The notes beneath the pieces were generated by a model. That model saw only the letters and a list, made by a program, of their open reading frames with translations, was not told the origin of the DNA and did not search any database. 64,000 bases of DNA, taken from assembly GCA_023410475.1 (NCBI GenBank), contig JAEYPS010000032.1:62001-126000 (forward strand), in the 5' to 3' direction. Positions within the stretch are counted from its first letter, which is position 1. Each line of letters begins with the position of its first letter. The position numbers were made by a program, and so were the translations under genes. This DNA comes from Bacillota bacterium (GTDB taxonomy: Bacteria; Bacillota; Clostridia; Christensenellales; SZUA-584). Shown one piece after another: positions 26,955 through 35,719 of the stretch.

Positions 26955-27488
26955 TTGATCCAAAGAATATATGGCGAAGTAGAAAAACTGATAAAGAAAT
27001 ACAGAACGCGTAATCCATATGAGCTAGCCGATTCTTTGGGCATCGTTGTCATGAGGCGCGATTTGGCAAGGCTCAAGGGCTTTTACACGGTGGAGAACAA
27101 AACGAGATATATCGTGATAAACGAGCGGCTTGATGAGGATTTTCAGCGCCTTATTTGCAGTCATGAATTAGGCCACGATTGTCTGCACCGCCACTTTGCG
27201 CAATACGACTCTCTGCGTGATTACGCATTATTTGATTTGGGTGGAAAAGTTGAGCGCGAAGCGAATCTGTTTGCCGCCAATCTTATGATCCCCGACGAGG
27301 AAATCCTTATCAACGCAAGATGGGAAGGTCACACATGTGATCAGATTGCTCGTATGCTGCGAGTGCCGGAAGCGATCATCCGATTCAAGGCATATAGTGT
27401 CAGTAAAAGGGGATATGACGTACATATCCCCGAATTGGCATCGTCAGATTTTTTAAAGATGATTAATCGTTCTGGCCATACTTTTTAG
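26955..27488 (+). CDS. immA: ImmA/IrrE-family metallopeptidase
   Basis: This 177-aa protein starts at TTG 26955 behind TGGAGGAT. A zinc-protease HELGH motif lies in ICSHELGHDCLHR (~residue 75), followed by a downstream EREANLFAANLMIP helix as in ImmA. ImmA proteins cleave the ICE repressor ImmR on DNA damage or mating signals, which activates the element. Here the putative target (XRE protein) is encoded on the opposite strand with 26 nt of 3' overlap, not in an operon as in ICEBs1. Confidence 0.85.
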   Translation: MIQRIYGEVEKLIKKYRTRNPYELADSLGIVVMRRDLARLKGFYTVENKTRYIVINERLDEDFQRLICSHELGHDCLHRHFAQYDSLRDYALFDLGGKVEREANLFAANLMIPDEEILINARWEGHTCDQIARMLRVPEAIIRFKAYSVSKRGYDVHIPELASSDFLKMINRSGHTF

Positions 27489-27882
27489 CCCGTTCCTTGG
27501 AATGAAAATATATTTCCTGCATAACTTCAAAGAAAGCGTCTTTTGAGGTATCATCCAGATTGCCTCCCGCCATTAAACCTTTGATTTTCTGTATCGCCTG
27601 TTTTGCTTCGCTTGCGCCCTTATATCCGTACTTGTCTTTGGCATCCATAATGAATTGCTCTTCTTTTGTAGGCGTCACCGTCCGAGTGTCATCCTTGAGA
27701 AAATCAACTGTCACATCAAATAAATCAGCTATTTTTTCCAATACATCGTCATCGGGATACCGGTCATCACTTTCGTAATAGGCGACAGATCGGACTTTTA
27801 CCCCAATACGTTCACCAAATTCCTCTTGCGTGAGTCCGCTCCGTTTGCGCAGAACCCTGACCTTCTCGCTAAAATTCATCAC
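27463..27882 (-). CDS. XRE-family repressor (ImmR-like)
   Basis: This 139-aa protein has an N-terminal helix-turn-helix (MMNFSEKVRVLRKRSGLTQE through FGERIGVKVRSVAYYE). A C-terminal domain with many charged helices follows. It converges on immA with overlapping 3' ends and is divergent from the regulator gene at 28057. Palindromes in the gap between them (27906-27994) are likely its operators. It is the best candidate for the element's main repressor, with ImmA as its protease. Confidence 0.85.
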   Translation of the reverse strand: MMNFSEKVRVLRKRSGLTQEEFGERIGVKVRSVAYYESDDRYPDDDVLEKIADLFDVTVDFLKDDTRTVTPTKEEQFIMDAKDKYGYKGASEAKQAIQKIKGLMAGGNLDDTSKDAFFEVMQEIYFHSKERAKKYGQND

Positions 27883-27905
27883 ACATCTCCCACTCTAAAA
27901 ACAAC

Positions 27906-27994
27906 GAACACATGTTCTATTTTCTCTTGACACATCGATGTACATGGCATATAATTTACCATACACGGTGCATGTTTAAATACAAAACATGCAC
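27906..27994 (+). promoter_or_regulatory. Consensus promoter with palindromic operators
   Basis: TTGACA (27927-27932) and TATAAT (27950-27955) are perfect with a 17-nt spacer and read rightward to the 28057 gene. Palindromes surround it: GAACA-N2-TGTTC (27906-27917), ACATCGATGT in the spacer (27932-27941), and GTGCATGTTT-N6-AAACATGCAC (27969-27994). This is a likely ImmR-type switch region. Confidence 0.8.
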
Positions 27995-28056
27995 ATGTAA
28001 TATATCATCTAACAGCTAAAAAGTCAATTAGTAGGGCTTGAAGATGGAGGTGGAAA

Positions 28057-28596
28057 ATGGGCTCAAACGCATTGGAAGCATTGGTACGTGAACTTGATAT
28101 CAGTCAGAATACGGTGGCTTATCATAACGCAAAGCTGCTGCTAAAAATCTACTCATGTGCTGTATGGAACACAAGAGACACGGTTGACGAACTTGTATGC
28201 GCATATAGCGAGGCATATGAGAGCGGGGATATCGCGGCACTGGAGTGTCTTGTCAGCATGTATGAAAACAATAGCGTCAAGCAGCTTGAGGGCAAGCTGC
28301 GTTGCGTGGCGCAAAACAAGATCATCATTGACATAATTGAAAAAAACTTGCTTCATGTCAGGGAATATCCCTTTCATGGCGAACTGTATTATACTATCCT
28401 GAATAAAAACTACTTTCTCAAATATCCCTACACTGAATCAGAAATGATAGAATCCCTGAATCTATCCCGAAGCACTTATTACAGGCGCAGAAAAGACGCA
28501 ATCACAACGTTTGGCGTATCAATGTGGGGATATATTCTGCCCAATGTGTTGAGGGAAATAAAGTCAACTGATGAGACTTTCTTGAGACAAAGTTGA
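28057..28596 (+). CDS. ArpU/sigma-region-4-like regulator
   Basis: This 179-aa helical protein starts at an ATG behind GGAGGTGG. The C-terminal part holds a helix-turn-helix (EMIESLNLSRSTYYRRRKDA, residues ~128-147), like those in ArpU-type phage late regulators and small sigma-like proteins. It is driven by the consensus promoter at 27927 and a ~95-nt leader. Likely an activator of conjugation or excision genes, released when the XRE repressor is cleaved; this is inference from position. Confidence 0.65.
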   Translation: MGSNALEALVRELDISQNTVAYHNAKLLLKIYSCAVWNTRDTVDELVCAYSEAYESGDIAALECLVSMYENNSVKQLEGKLRCVAQNKIIIDIIEKNLLHVREYPFHGELYYTILNKNYFLKYPYTESEMIESLNLSRSTYYRRRKDAITTFGVSMWGYILPNVLREIKSTDETFLRQS

Positions 28597-28609
28597 GACA
28601 AAGTTGGTA

Positions 28610-28639
28610 CTGACATGAGATGTCAACACCCTGTATAAT
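28610..28639 (+). promoter_or_regulatory. Promoter with palindromic operator over the -35
   Basis: CTGACA (28610-28615), an 18-nt spacer and TATAAT (28634-28639) form a good promoter. A perfect dyad TGACAT-GAG-ATGTCA (28611-28625) covers the -35 and part of the spacer, so binding of a regulator would block RNA polymerase. Confidence 0.75.
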
Positions 28640-28645
28640 GGTATT

Positions 28646-28763
28646 GTAGGCAGATACTACACAAAAGAATAGGAGATGTGGACAACCAGCCTCGTAGTCA
28701 ATTTTGACTACGGGGTTATTTTTATGTCCTCAAAAAGCTGTGCGTCCGCGCATGGCTTTTTTT
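28646..28763 (+). ncRNA. Candidate short RNA or attenuator leader
   Basis: Transcription from the 28610-28639 promoter would first make a CGTAGTCA/TGACTACG hairpin (28693-28712). It would then reach a terminator hairpin (AAGCTGTGCG/CGCATGGCTT, 28735-28758) with seven T. The product would be ~115 nt and end before the sigma-like gene at 28884. It could be a small RNA or a leader that controls read-through. Confidence 0.45.
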
Positions 28764-28883
28764 ATTTCCCCAAGGAGCCAATATGCCATGCAATAGCAGA
28801 TCGCCGCCCTTCTTTCAGATTCGCCAGAGGTGTTTGACCACCTCAAACGTTTATACGCGCAGAAATCTGAAAGGAGCCAACAA

Positions 28884-29342
28884 ATGATACAGGGTTACAG
28901 AAAAGCCTATTTAACGGACGGCACACAGGTCAAAATCACTGAGGACCTATTTCAGCAGCTTAAAATGTGGGAACAGGAAGGTTATGAGATACCCTTCGCT
29001 TATGCCGACATGCTGAAAAACGAAGATAACGACATGATCAACGCAAACAGGCGGTATTATCGGCATAACATACCGCTGGACGCGCAGGACGCCGATTCAT
29101 CCATGCTGCGGGATACCCGTTATAGTTTGGATGATCACATCCAGCGGCGGGAGCTCGGCAAGCAGGTGATGAAAGTGCTCGGACTCTGCAGTGAAACGCA
29201 GCGACGCAGGTTCATCAAGCATTACTATCTTGGATTCAGCTATTCCCAGATCGCTTATCAGGAAAAGTGTACCAAGCGGGCTATTGAGTTCTCAATCCGT
29301 GCAGCAGAGAAAATTTTAATAAACTGTGAACAAACCGAATAG
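28884..29342 (+). CDS. Sigma-70 region-4-like protein
   Basis: This is a 152-aa protein with ATG 28884 and AAGGAG at 28871-28876. The last ~55 residues (TQRRRFIKHYYLGFSYSQIA, then KCTKRAIEFSIRAAEKIL) look like sigma region 4 or a sigma-like helix-turn-helix. The N-terminal part (YLTDGTQVKITEDLFQQLKM) and the RRYYRHNIPLD segment match a small protein common on clostridial conjugative elements. It probably regulates element genes. It comes after the candidate attenuator and before the structured untranslated region. Confidence 0.75.
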   Translation: MIQGYRKAYLTDGTQVKITEDLFQQLKMWEQEGYEIPFAYADMLKNEDNDMINANRRYYRHNIPLDAQDADSSMLRDTRYSLDDHIQRRELGKQVMKVLGLCSETQRRRFIKHYYLGFSYSQIAYQEKCTKRAIEFSIRAAEKILINCEQTE

Positions 29343-29837
29343 GCACTCCACGAAAGCCTTCTCCCGCGGCTTTATAGTGAAGGGGTTTTTCAGAAGAAAA
29401 ATCCTATCCCCGTTTCGGCGGGGCTTCGGCCAGTCGAATGGCGCGGGGCTTATCTCCGCGCCACGGGAGGTCTTTGACAACTGAATAGTCAGCATCCGGA
29501 GTACGTTACTTTGTGTCCCAGGATGGGAAAGCGACGCAAGCGGTTCGCCATGACGTGCCTGTCACAGGCATGAGCGGTCAAAACCGGCTTGAAAATATCG
29601 ACGGTAGTAGATATTTCGCCAAGACACACAAAGGGAAATTGAACGATACTCGTGCCTGAAAAGGGTATCCCGCCTGGCGGCGGGAGATTTCACTGCGGTT
29701 TGGAATATCAGAACCGCACGGAAATCTGTGAGGCGCACTGCCAGCGCCGCTCCGGAAGCGACAAATAACCCAGTCTCAGCCTTTGCATATCATAGTCGCG
29801 GCTGGGATATGCAAACGCTGAATAAAGGAGCGAACGA
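29343..29837 (+). ncRNA. Highly structured ~495-nt untranslated region
   Basis: No gene is seen, but many paired elements are. A hairpin TGCCTG-N3-CAGGCA forms near 29554-29568, and CCCGCC/GGCGGG near 29670. AGATTTC...GAAATCT encloses TGCGGTT...AACCGCA (29684-29727). TTTGCATATC/GATATGCAAA pairs at 29782-29815. CTTTGTGTC could pair long-range with a GACACACAAAG about 110 nt later. The nested stems suggest a functional RNA, either free or as the leader of the helicase gene. An oriT region is another possibility. I do not recognise a named RNA family. Confidence 0.5.
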
Positions 29838-32060
29838 ATGCCAAATTCACACACAAGTAAAGCTGTGGACATATTGAAAACCAAAGAACTGATCGGCGAC
29901 AGCGCCAAAGGAATAGCTCTCATAAAGGACTGCGTGCTGGTGGAAAACGATACAGGTAAGACGTTCTCATACACGCTATATAACTACAACAGCGGTGAAA
30001 AGCGCTATATAGGACACCGAAAAACGCAGGTCACGCCGTTTGCATTGGAAACGCTGCTGCCAAAGCTGCTGGAACAGGGAATTATCGGAACGACGATTCC
30101 CAAAGGCGAGGAACTGATTCGCTACATCTTCTGCAGCATCTTTCCGCGTTACGGATACACCGTGCGGGATGAACAGATAGATTTGTCTGTTAAAATGTTT
30201 TGCGCCATGCGCAGCCGGGACATCCTCATGTCGGATGTGGCCGTGGGCTTTGGAAAAACCCACGCGTATCTTGTTGCCGGAATTGTCTATCATATAGAAT
30301 CGCCCACCGGCCTTCATATGCCCATCATCGTGTCCACATCCAGCAAAGAGCTTCAACGCGCAATCATGGACGACTATCTGCCGGATATATCAAGGATACT
30401 GTTGGAATACGGCATCATCGACAGGGAGATCAAGGCTGTTTTGCGCAAGGGTAAGGACAACTATATATGCGACGAGCGGCTGACCACCTACCTGTCTCGA
30501 TTGAAAAAGGAAAAGAAGCTTCCCGGTCAATATGACGCGCTACGGCGCATCCAGACTTCGAGGGAGATTGATCTGGATAAAGTGGTGGGCATCAGCCGGT
30601 ATGACCGCGACCGCATTTGCGTCAATGAGAATGTATGCAAGACGTGCAGTCGTTCCTTATGTCCGTTCCGTGCTTTCCTTCACAAGGCTTTAACGGATAA
30701 CTATGTGTTTCAGGTCTGCAACCATAATTACTATACAATGGACGCCAAGCTAAAAACACAGAATCGGAAGCCGCTGCTGCCGGAATATAAGGTGGTGATC
30801 ATTGACGAGGCGCACAAGCTTGATCAGGCCGCGGTGCAAACGTACAGCACGGTGATCGATTTTGAGCAGATCATATCGTTGGTGAAAAGCCGAACGCCTA
30901 AGAAAACCAACTTAAATGTGAGCAAACCATTCACCCAGCTGCGCAGGGATATCGAGGGCTTATCCGCTTCTATCCATAATGCGATATGCGACCCCATTAA
31001 ATTCAGAGAGGATACGTCAAAATATTTAGTTCGCATGACCCGTTCAACGAAAGAGAAGCTTCTGGAGCTGAGCGGAAAGCTCATACAAGCCAGTCGGTTG
31101 TTCGGTGCGTCCTCCCGTCAGTTTTCGTATATGGCAAAGAACATTATGAAATTCCTTGATACGGAGCAGATCGCGTATATTGAGCGCGAGTGCAAAAAAT
31201 ACGTGCTGGTGGGTGTTCCTACCGACGTTCACACGCTGATAAAAGAGGATTTGTTCAGCGGCAACACGGGTGTGATCATGACATCAGGCACAATGGCGGC
31301 CAACAATGATTTCGGATACGTCAGGCGCTTGCTGGGGCTTAATCATTCAGACCGGAAGCTGTCATATGTCGTCAAGCCGTCGCCGTTCGATTACATGGAG
31401 AATTCGCTCATATATACGTCCGCCGGAACCGTCTTTCCCAATTACGAAAACGAGCTGTATATCAAGACCCTGGCCGACGAGATTGACAGGTTGATTCGCG
31501 TCAGTCACGGTCATGCGTTGGTGTTATTCACCGCATATTCAGCCTTGAGAGCGGTATATGAACGGTTGCGCAAAAAAGATTACCCGTTCCCACTTTTCAA
31601 GGCAAGCAAGGGCAACGGACAGGCGATTAATGATTTCAGAAAAAACGACAACGCCGTGATGTTTGGCTGCGGTCCCTTGTGGGAGGGGGTGAACTTTGAG
31701 GGCGACAGGCTGTCGCAATTGATCATGACCAAGCTGCCGTTTCTCATCCCCGACCCGATCACCGAGTACAAGCGTGCGGAGCTGGGCAGCGACGATGAAT
31801 ACCGTCAGCAGATCCTCATACCACAGATGCTGCTGAAATTGAAGCAGGGACATGGCCGTGCGATACGCACAGAATCGGATACGGCAGTGATCTCAATTCT
31901 CGATTGCCGTGTGAACACGCATTATATGACACCCGTAAAAAACGCGCTGCCGGAATGCCGGTATACATCGGACATTGGGGATGTGGCGTCGTTTTTCAGG
32001 GAGAAAAAAACGGATGAATTTTTTGGGAGGTTTGTTAATGGCAACGTTAGGATTAATTGA
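29838..32060 (+). CDS. DinG/XPD-like superfamily 2 helicase
   Basis: This 740-aa protein starts at an ATG behind AAAGGAG. A Walker A-like SDVAVGFGKTHAYL (~residue 130) lacks the usual first glycine. Four cysteines around 270-285 (CVNENVCKTCSRSLC) fit the Fe-S domain of the XPD/DinG group. DEAH-box VIIDEAHKLD follows at ~323, and motif VI is near GHGRAIR (~670). XPD/DinG helicases unwind DNA 5'-3'. Copies like this are common in the accessory parts of clostridial conjugative elements, where the role is not known. The structured untranslated region forms its leader. Confidence 0.8.
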   Translation: MPNSHTSKAVDILKTKELIGDSAKGIALIKDCVLVENDTGKTFSYTLYNYNSGEKRYIGHRKTQVTPFALETLLPKLLEQGIIGTTIPKGEELIRYIFCSIFPRYGYTVRDEQIDLSVKMFCAMRSRDILMSDVAVGFGKTHAYLVAGIVYHIESPTGLHMPIIVSTSSKELQRAIMDDYLPDISRILLEYGIIDREIKAVLRKGKDNYICDERLTTYLSRLKKEKKLPGQYDALRRIQTSREIDLDKVVGISRYDRDRICVNENVCKTCSRSLCPFRAFLHKALTDNYVFQVCNHNYYTMDAKLKTQNRKPLLPEYKVVIIDEAHKLDQAAVQTYSTVIDFEQIISLVKSRTPKKTNLNVSKPFTQLRRDIEGLSASIHNAICDPIKFREDTSKYLVRMTRSTKEKLLELSGKLIQASRLFGASSRQFSYMAKNIMKFLDTEQIAYIERECKKYVLVGVPTDVHTLIKEDLFSGNTGVIMTSGTMAANNDFGYVRRLLGLNHSDRKLSYVVKPSPFDYMENSLIYTSAGTVFPNYENELYIKTLADEIDRLIRVSHGHALVLFTAYSALRAVYERLRKKDYPFPLFKASKGNGQAINDFRKNDNAVMFGCGPLWEGVNFEGDRLSQLIMTKLPFLIPDPITEYKRAELGSDDEYRQQILIPQMLLKLKQGHGRAIRTESDTAVISILDCRVNTHYMTPVKNALPECRYTSDIGDVASFFREKKTDEFFGRFVNGNVRIN

Positions 32061-32235
32061 TATTCGCAATGTCAGCATTGATAGCGGACTTCCCATCAGG
32101 GACAGGGTGAAAAGTATGGTGCGGCAGATAAAAGACCCGTATCATTTCAGGCACAAGGACGTGACAGTTCATATCAATTTTATCGGTCAGGACAGCCTTG
32201 AAGACCGTATCATTGAGCTGTACAAAAATACATAA
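32038..32235 (+). CDS. DUF6870/TnpW-like small protein
   Basis: This 65-aa protein starts at ATG 32038, behind TTGGGAGG at 32024-32031, inside the 3' end of the helicase gene (23-nt overlap). The pattern IDIRNVSIDSGLPIRDRVKS and PYHFRHKDVTVHINF matches the small DUF6870 (TnpW-like) proteins that sit beside serine recombinases in Tn4451-type and other clostridial elements. Function unknown; its position right before the recombinases suggests a link to recombination or its control. Confidence 0.65.
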   Translation: MATLGLIDIRNVSIDSGLPIRDRVKSMVRQIKDPYHFRHKDVTVHINFIGQDSLEDRIIELYKNT

Positions 32236-32307
32236 CCTCAAATTTTGTGGACTGATTCCTGTGTGCTACGGTGGATACAGACCACATCACACAGGAAGGA
32301 GATCATC

Positions 32308-34008
32308 ATGGCAAGGAAACCATTTTATGTGCAGCCAGAACCCCAAACGCCGGAAAGTCCTGAAAGACGCTGGAGCGTGGCGCTTTATGTCCGCCTGTCG
32401 CGTGATGACGGCGATAAACGGGAAAGCGACAGCGTGATCAATCAGAAAAAGCTGCTGAACTATTATATCGAGCAGCACGAGGAGTTTTTGTCGGCCACCA
32501 CATTTGTCGATGAGAATTACACAGGAACGAATTTCAACCGTCCCGATTTTCAGAGAATGATTAAGGAAATCAAAGCGGGACGAATCAACTGCATCATTGT
32601 GAAGGATTTATCCCGCTTCGGCAGATCGTATCTAGAAGCCGGGAACTACCTTGAAAATGTGTTTCCGAAGTATAACTGCCGGTTTATATCCGTGATCGAC
32701 GGCATTGACACATATTCAAATCCGGAATCCGTCAACGATATCATGGTCTGGATCAAGAACATGATGCATGAATACAATTCACAGAGGATTTCGGTCAATG
32801 TCCGAGCCACCAAACACGCGCAGCAAAAGGCGGGTAAATACATCGCTCCGCTTGCACCGTATGGGTATCAGAAAGACATGAATCACGGCCACAGACTCAT
32901 TGTGGATGAACAGATAAGACCGATTATTGAAAATATATATCGCTGGTATTTGCAGGGCATGGGCGATATCCGCATCGCCAAAAAGCTCAATGAGTTGGGT
33001 ATCGCGTCACGCTCAGCTTACAGGGAAACGGGAAGTCTGTACACCAATGGCGGGATGCAGACAGGTTCTTCATGGAAGGCAAACGCAGTGACAGAGATAT
33101 TGACGAGCAAGCTGTATATAGGCGCGGTGGTGCAGCACAAAAAGACGACGCGCAATTACAAGGACAGGAAGGCCATCCATCTGAATGAGAAAGATCAGAT
33201 CATTGTTTTTGATCAGCATGAGCCTATCATATCAAAAGAGATGTTCGAGATGGCACAGGAACAACGGAAAAGATACTGTACCAAAACTTCGCCCAGTGAA
33301 AACAAACTCTACGTGCTTTCCGGTCTGCTGCGATGTAAGGATTGCGGCCATGCCATGATACGGAACCCGAAGTTTGCTAAAGGCAAATGGTATGTTTATT
33401 ACAAATGCAGGGCATATAACCAGCGCGGGGTGACTGTTTGCGCATACAATCATTCCATGCGTGAGGAAGATATTATGGAAGCGACGGTGGCCGCGTTGAA
33501 TATGCAGATTGCGACGTTGATCGATCTCAAGCGTTTGCTGGAAAAGATCAGCGCGGAGAAAAGGAATGAAAAAGCTGAGATCGATTTTGAAAAGTTGATT
33601 GCGGATAAAAAACGGGAGATCATCAGGATCAACAACAAAAAGGTTGATAGCTATAATGACTGGAAGGATGGCGTCATAGATAAGGGTGATTACCTGATGT
33701 TTAAGGATAAATATGATTCGGGTTTAAAAAAGCTGAGTGATGAAATATCCGCGTTGGAAGACGAGATGGGGCTGCAAAACACGATCCTGAACAACGAACT
33801 TAATTGGCTCAACAGCATTGTGCAGTACGGCAGGGTAAAAGACTTGACACGTGAGATTGCCGTGTCACTGATCGACACGATTTATGTGGATAAGGATAAG
33901 CAGTTGACCATTGATTTTAAATTTAAGAACGAGTACGAAACGCTGATGCGTGTGATGTCCGGTATGGGTTATCCGGGTGCAGCGAGAATGGAGGCCGGAC
34001 ATGTTTAA
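32308..34008 (+). CDS. Large serine recombinase 1
   Basis: This is a 566-aa protein with ATG 32308 and AGGAAGGAG upstream. It has a resolvase catalytic domain (ALYVRLSRDD with the catalytic serine, then IVKDLSRFGR). A recombinase domain (~170-300) and a zinc ribbon (CKDCGHAMIRN, ~360, with two later cysteines) follow. It ends with a long coiled-coil (~420-520). This is the TndX/TnpX family that excises and integrates elements through serine chemistry. It overlaps the second recombinase by 8 nt, so they are made together. Confidence 0.92.
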   Translation: MARKPFYVQPEPQTPESPERRWSVALYVRLSRDDGDKRESDSVINQKKLLNYYIEQHEEFLSATTFVDENYTGTNFNRPDFQRMIKEIKAGRINCIIVKDLSRFGRSYLEAGNYLENVFPKYNCRFISVIDGIDTYSNPESVNDIMVWIKNMMHEYNSQRISVNVRATKHAQQKAGKYIAPLAPYGYQKDMNHGHRLIVDEQIRPIIENIYRWYLQGMGDIRIAKKLNELGIASRSAYRETGSLYTNGGMQTGSSWKANAVTEILTSKLYIGAVVQHKKTTRNYKDRKAIHLNEKDQIIVFDQHEPIISKEMFEMAQEQRKRYCTKTSPSENKLYVLSGLLRCKDCGHAMIRNPKFAKGKWYVYYKCRAYNQRGVTVCAYNHSMREEDIMEATVAALNMQIATLIDLKRLLEKISAEKRNEKAEIDFEKLIADKKREIIRINNKKVDSYNDWKDGVIDKGDYLMFKDKYDSGLKKLSDEISALEDEMGLQNTILNNELNWLNSIVQYGRVKDLTREIAVSLIDTIYVDKDKQLTIDFKFKNEYETLMRVMSGMGYPGAARMEAGHV

Positions 34009-35641
34009 CGCCAGTGCAGTGATGAACACGGACATCATTGAGAATGTGAACTGGAATACCGCCATTTATGTGCGCATCTCCGAAGAAGAAAAAAACAAGA
34101 CGATCACGGACAGTATTGAAAACCAGAAGGAAATTCTTCAGAATTATGCCGACGTACATCGCTTGAATGTATATAAGGTGTATGAGGATGATGGTGTTCG
34201 TGGGGGCAGCTTTAACCGTCCGGCGTTCAACAGTTTGATTCGGGATATTGAGGCCGGATATATCAACTGTGTGCTTGTGAAGGACTTATCCCGCTTTGGC
34301 AGAGAACACATAGACGCCGACCACTATTTGGAGCGATATTTTCCGCAAAGAGGTGTCAGGTTCATATCGGTGATACAGGGGCTTGACAGCGTGGCTGACC
34401 CGCACAGGATGAACAGTATCGAGGTGCCGATGCTCAACATTTTCAACGAACAGTATCTTCGGCAGGTATCCAACTCCACAAAGGCGAGTTTAATGATTAA
34501 GCGCAAGGAAGGTAAATTCGTTGGCAGCATTGTTCCGTATGGGTACAAACGTGACCCAAAGGACAAGCACCATCTTGTGATTGATGAAGAAGCCTGTACT
34601 GTTGTGCGGGACATATTCAAGTGGTTTTTGGAGTATACCAGTCTGAACGAAATCGCAGAACGTCTGAACAAAATAGGCATTCTCTCGCCAAACGCCTACA
34701 GACGCAACAAAAGCGCAAAGCCGCTCAAAACCACATGCTGGACGCACATGGGCATAAAGGGTATATTGACGCAGCCGATATATACAGGTGACATGGTTCA
34801 AGGCAAGACATATTCGTATAACTGCAAGGTGAACAAGCGCCAGCCATTGCCAGAAGAAAAGTGGGATATTACGCCGGATACGCATGAGGCGATTATTGAG
34901 AAAATCGCATTTCGGCAGGCGCAGAGCCTACTGGAGAGAAAATCCAAGCCTAAGAGAACGGAAAATAAAACGATTTCATCTGTCTTTGCGGGATTTCTAA
35001 TCTGTAAGGATTGTGGAAAAAAGATGGTCAGGAACACGGCGTATTACACCAACGAGCTGGGAGAACGGGTTGCCTATAACCGATACGTATGTTCAACTGC
35101 AAAAAAGTATGGCACGAAGGTCTGTGGTACGCATTTGATTCGTGAAGACGTTTTGAAGGAAATTCTGCTTGATGTGATTGACACGTTGGTGAGTAGCGCG
35201 ATGAATGTGGCTGATACCATATCGAAAGCGGAGCGAGGCAAGCTGAAAAAACAGATTGGTGTGTTGGAAAACCAGCTCTATGTGAACACGCAGTCGATAA
35301 AAAAGCTGAGCGAACGAATATCGGGGTTATATGGTGATTATAAGGATGAAATCATTTCCCTGACTGAATACAAGGACATGAAGGCACGGTTCACGGACGA
35401 CAAAGCCCGCATTGAAACACAACAGGGTAGCATACGGGAGCAGATATGTTCGTTTGAAACGGCAGGTGATATGCCATGTGAGGCTGTGCGGCATTACATG
35501 AGATTTAAGGATATTACTGATATTAACCGAAAAGTGCTATCTCAATTGGTGAATGAAATCTATGTGGATGGCGATAAAAATATATTGGTCAATTTCAAGT
35601 TCAGGGATGAGATAAAAAATTATTGCGGCATTTTGGATTAG
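34001..35641 (+). CDS. Large serine recombinase 2
   Basis: This is a 546-aa protein; ATG 34001 follows GGAGG at 33992-33996. An earlier in-frame codon lies inside the first recombinase and has no site. It has the same layout as recombinase 1: catalytic VRISEEE and VKDLSRFGR, a recombinase domain, a zinc ribbon (CKDCGKKMVRN) and a coiled-coil tail. The two are clear paralogues but have diverged well, so they probably have separate roles, for example in a heteromeric complex or with different site preference. A strong terminator follows. Confidence 0.92.
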   Translation: MFNASAVMNTDIIENVNWNTAIYVRISEEEKNKTITDSIENQKEILQNYADVHRLNVYKVYEDDGVRGGSFNRPAFNSLIRDIEAGYINCVLVKDLSRFGREHIDADHYLERYFPQRGVRFISVIQGLDSVADPHRMNSIEVPMLNIFNEQYLRQVSNSTKASLMIKRKEGKFVGSIVPYGYKRDPKDKHHLVIDEEACTVVRDIFKWFLEYTSLNEIAERLNKIGILSPNAYRRNKSAKPLKTTCWTHMGIKGILTQPIYTGDMVQGKTYSYNCKVNKRQPLPEEKWDITPDTHEAIIEKIAFRQAQSLLERKSKPKRTENKTISSVFAGFLICKDCGKKMVRNTAYYTNELGERVAYNRYVCSTAKKYGTKVCGTHLIREDVLKEILLDVIDTLVSSAMNVADTISKAERGKLKKQIGVLENQLYVNTQSIKKLSERISGLYGDYKDEIISLTEYKDMKARFTDDKARIETQQGSIREQICSFETAGDMPCEAVRHYMRFKDITDINRKVLSQLVNEIYVDGDKNILVNFKFRDEIKNYCGILD

Positions 35642-35666
35642 AAGATTTACTCAATCATATGACTCG

Positions 35667-35690
35667 ACCGGCAGAGATGCCGGTTTTTTT
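35667..35690 (+). terminator. Terminator after the serine recombinases
   Basis: ACCGGCA-GAGA-TGCCGGT is followed by seven T. It closes the recombinase transcript and marks the likely edge of the element's core genes. Confidence 0.85.
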
Positions 35691-35719
35691 ATCAAAATTT
35701 AGAATTCGGAGGATACAAA

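Noticed and set aside
869..35641. A prophage
   Set aside because: No capsid, terminase or tail genes; the genes are conjugation and recombinase types.
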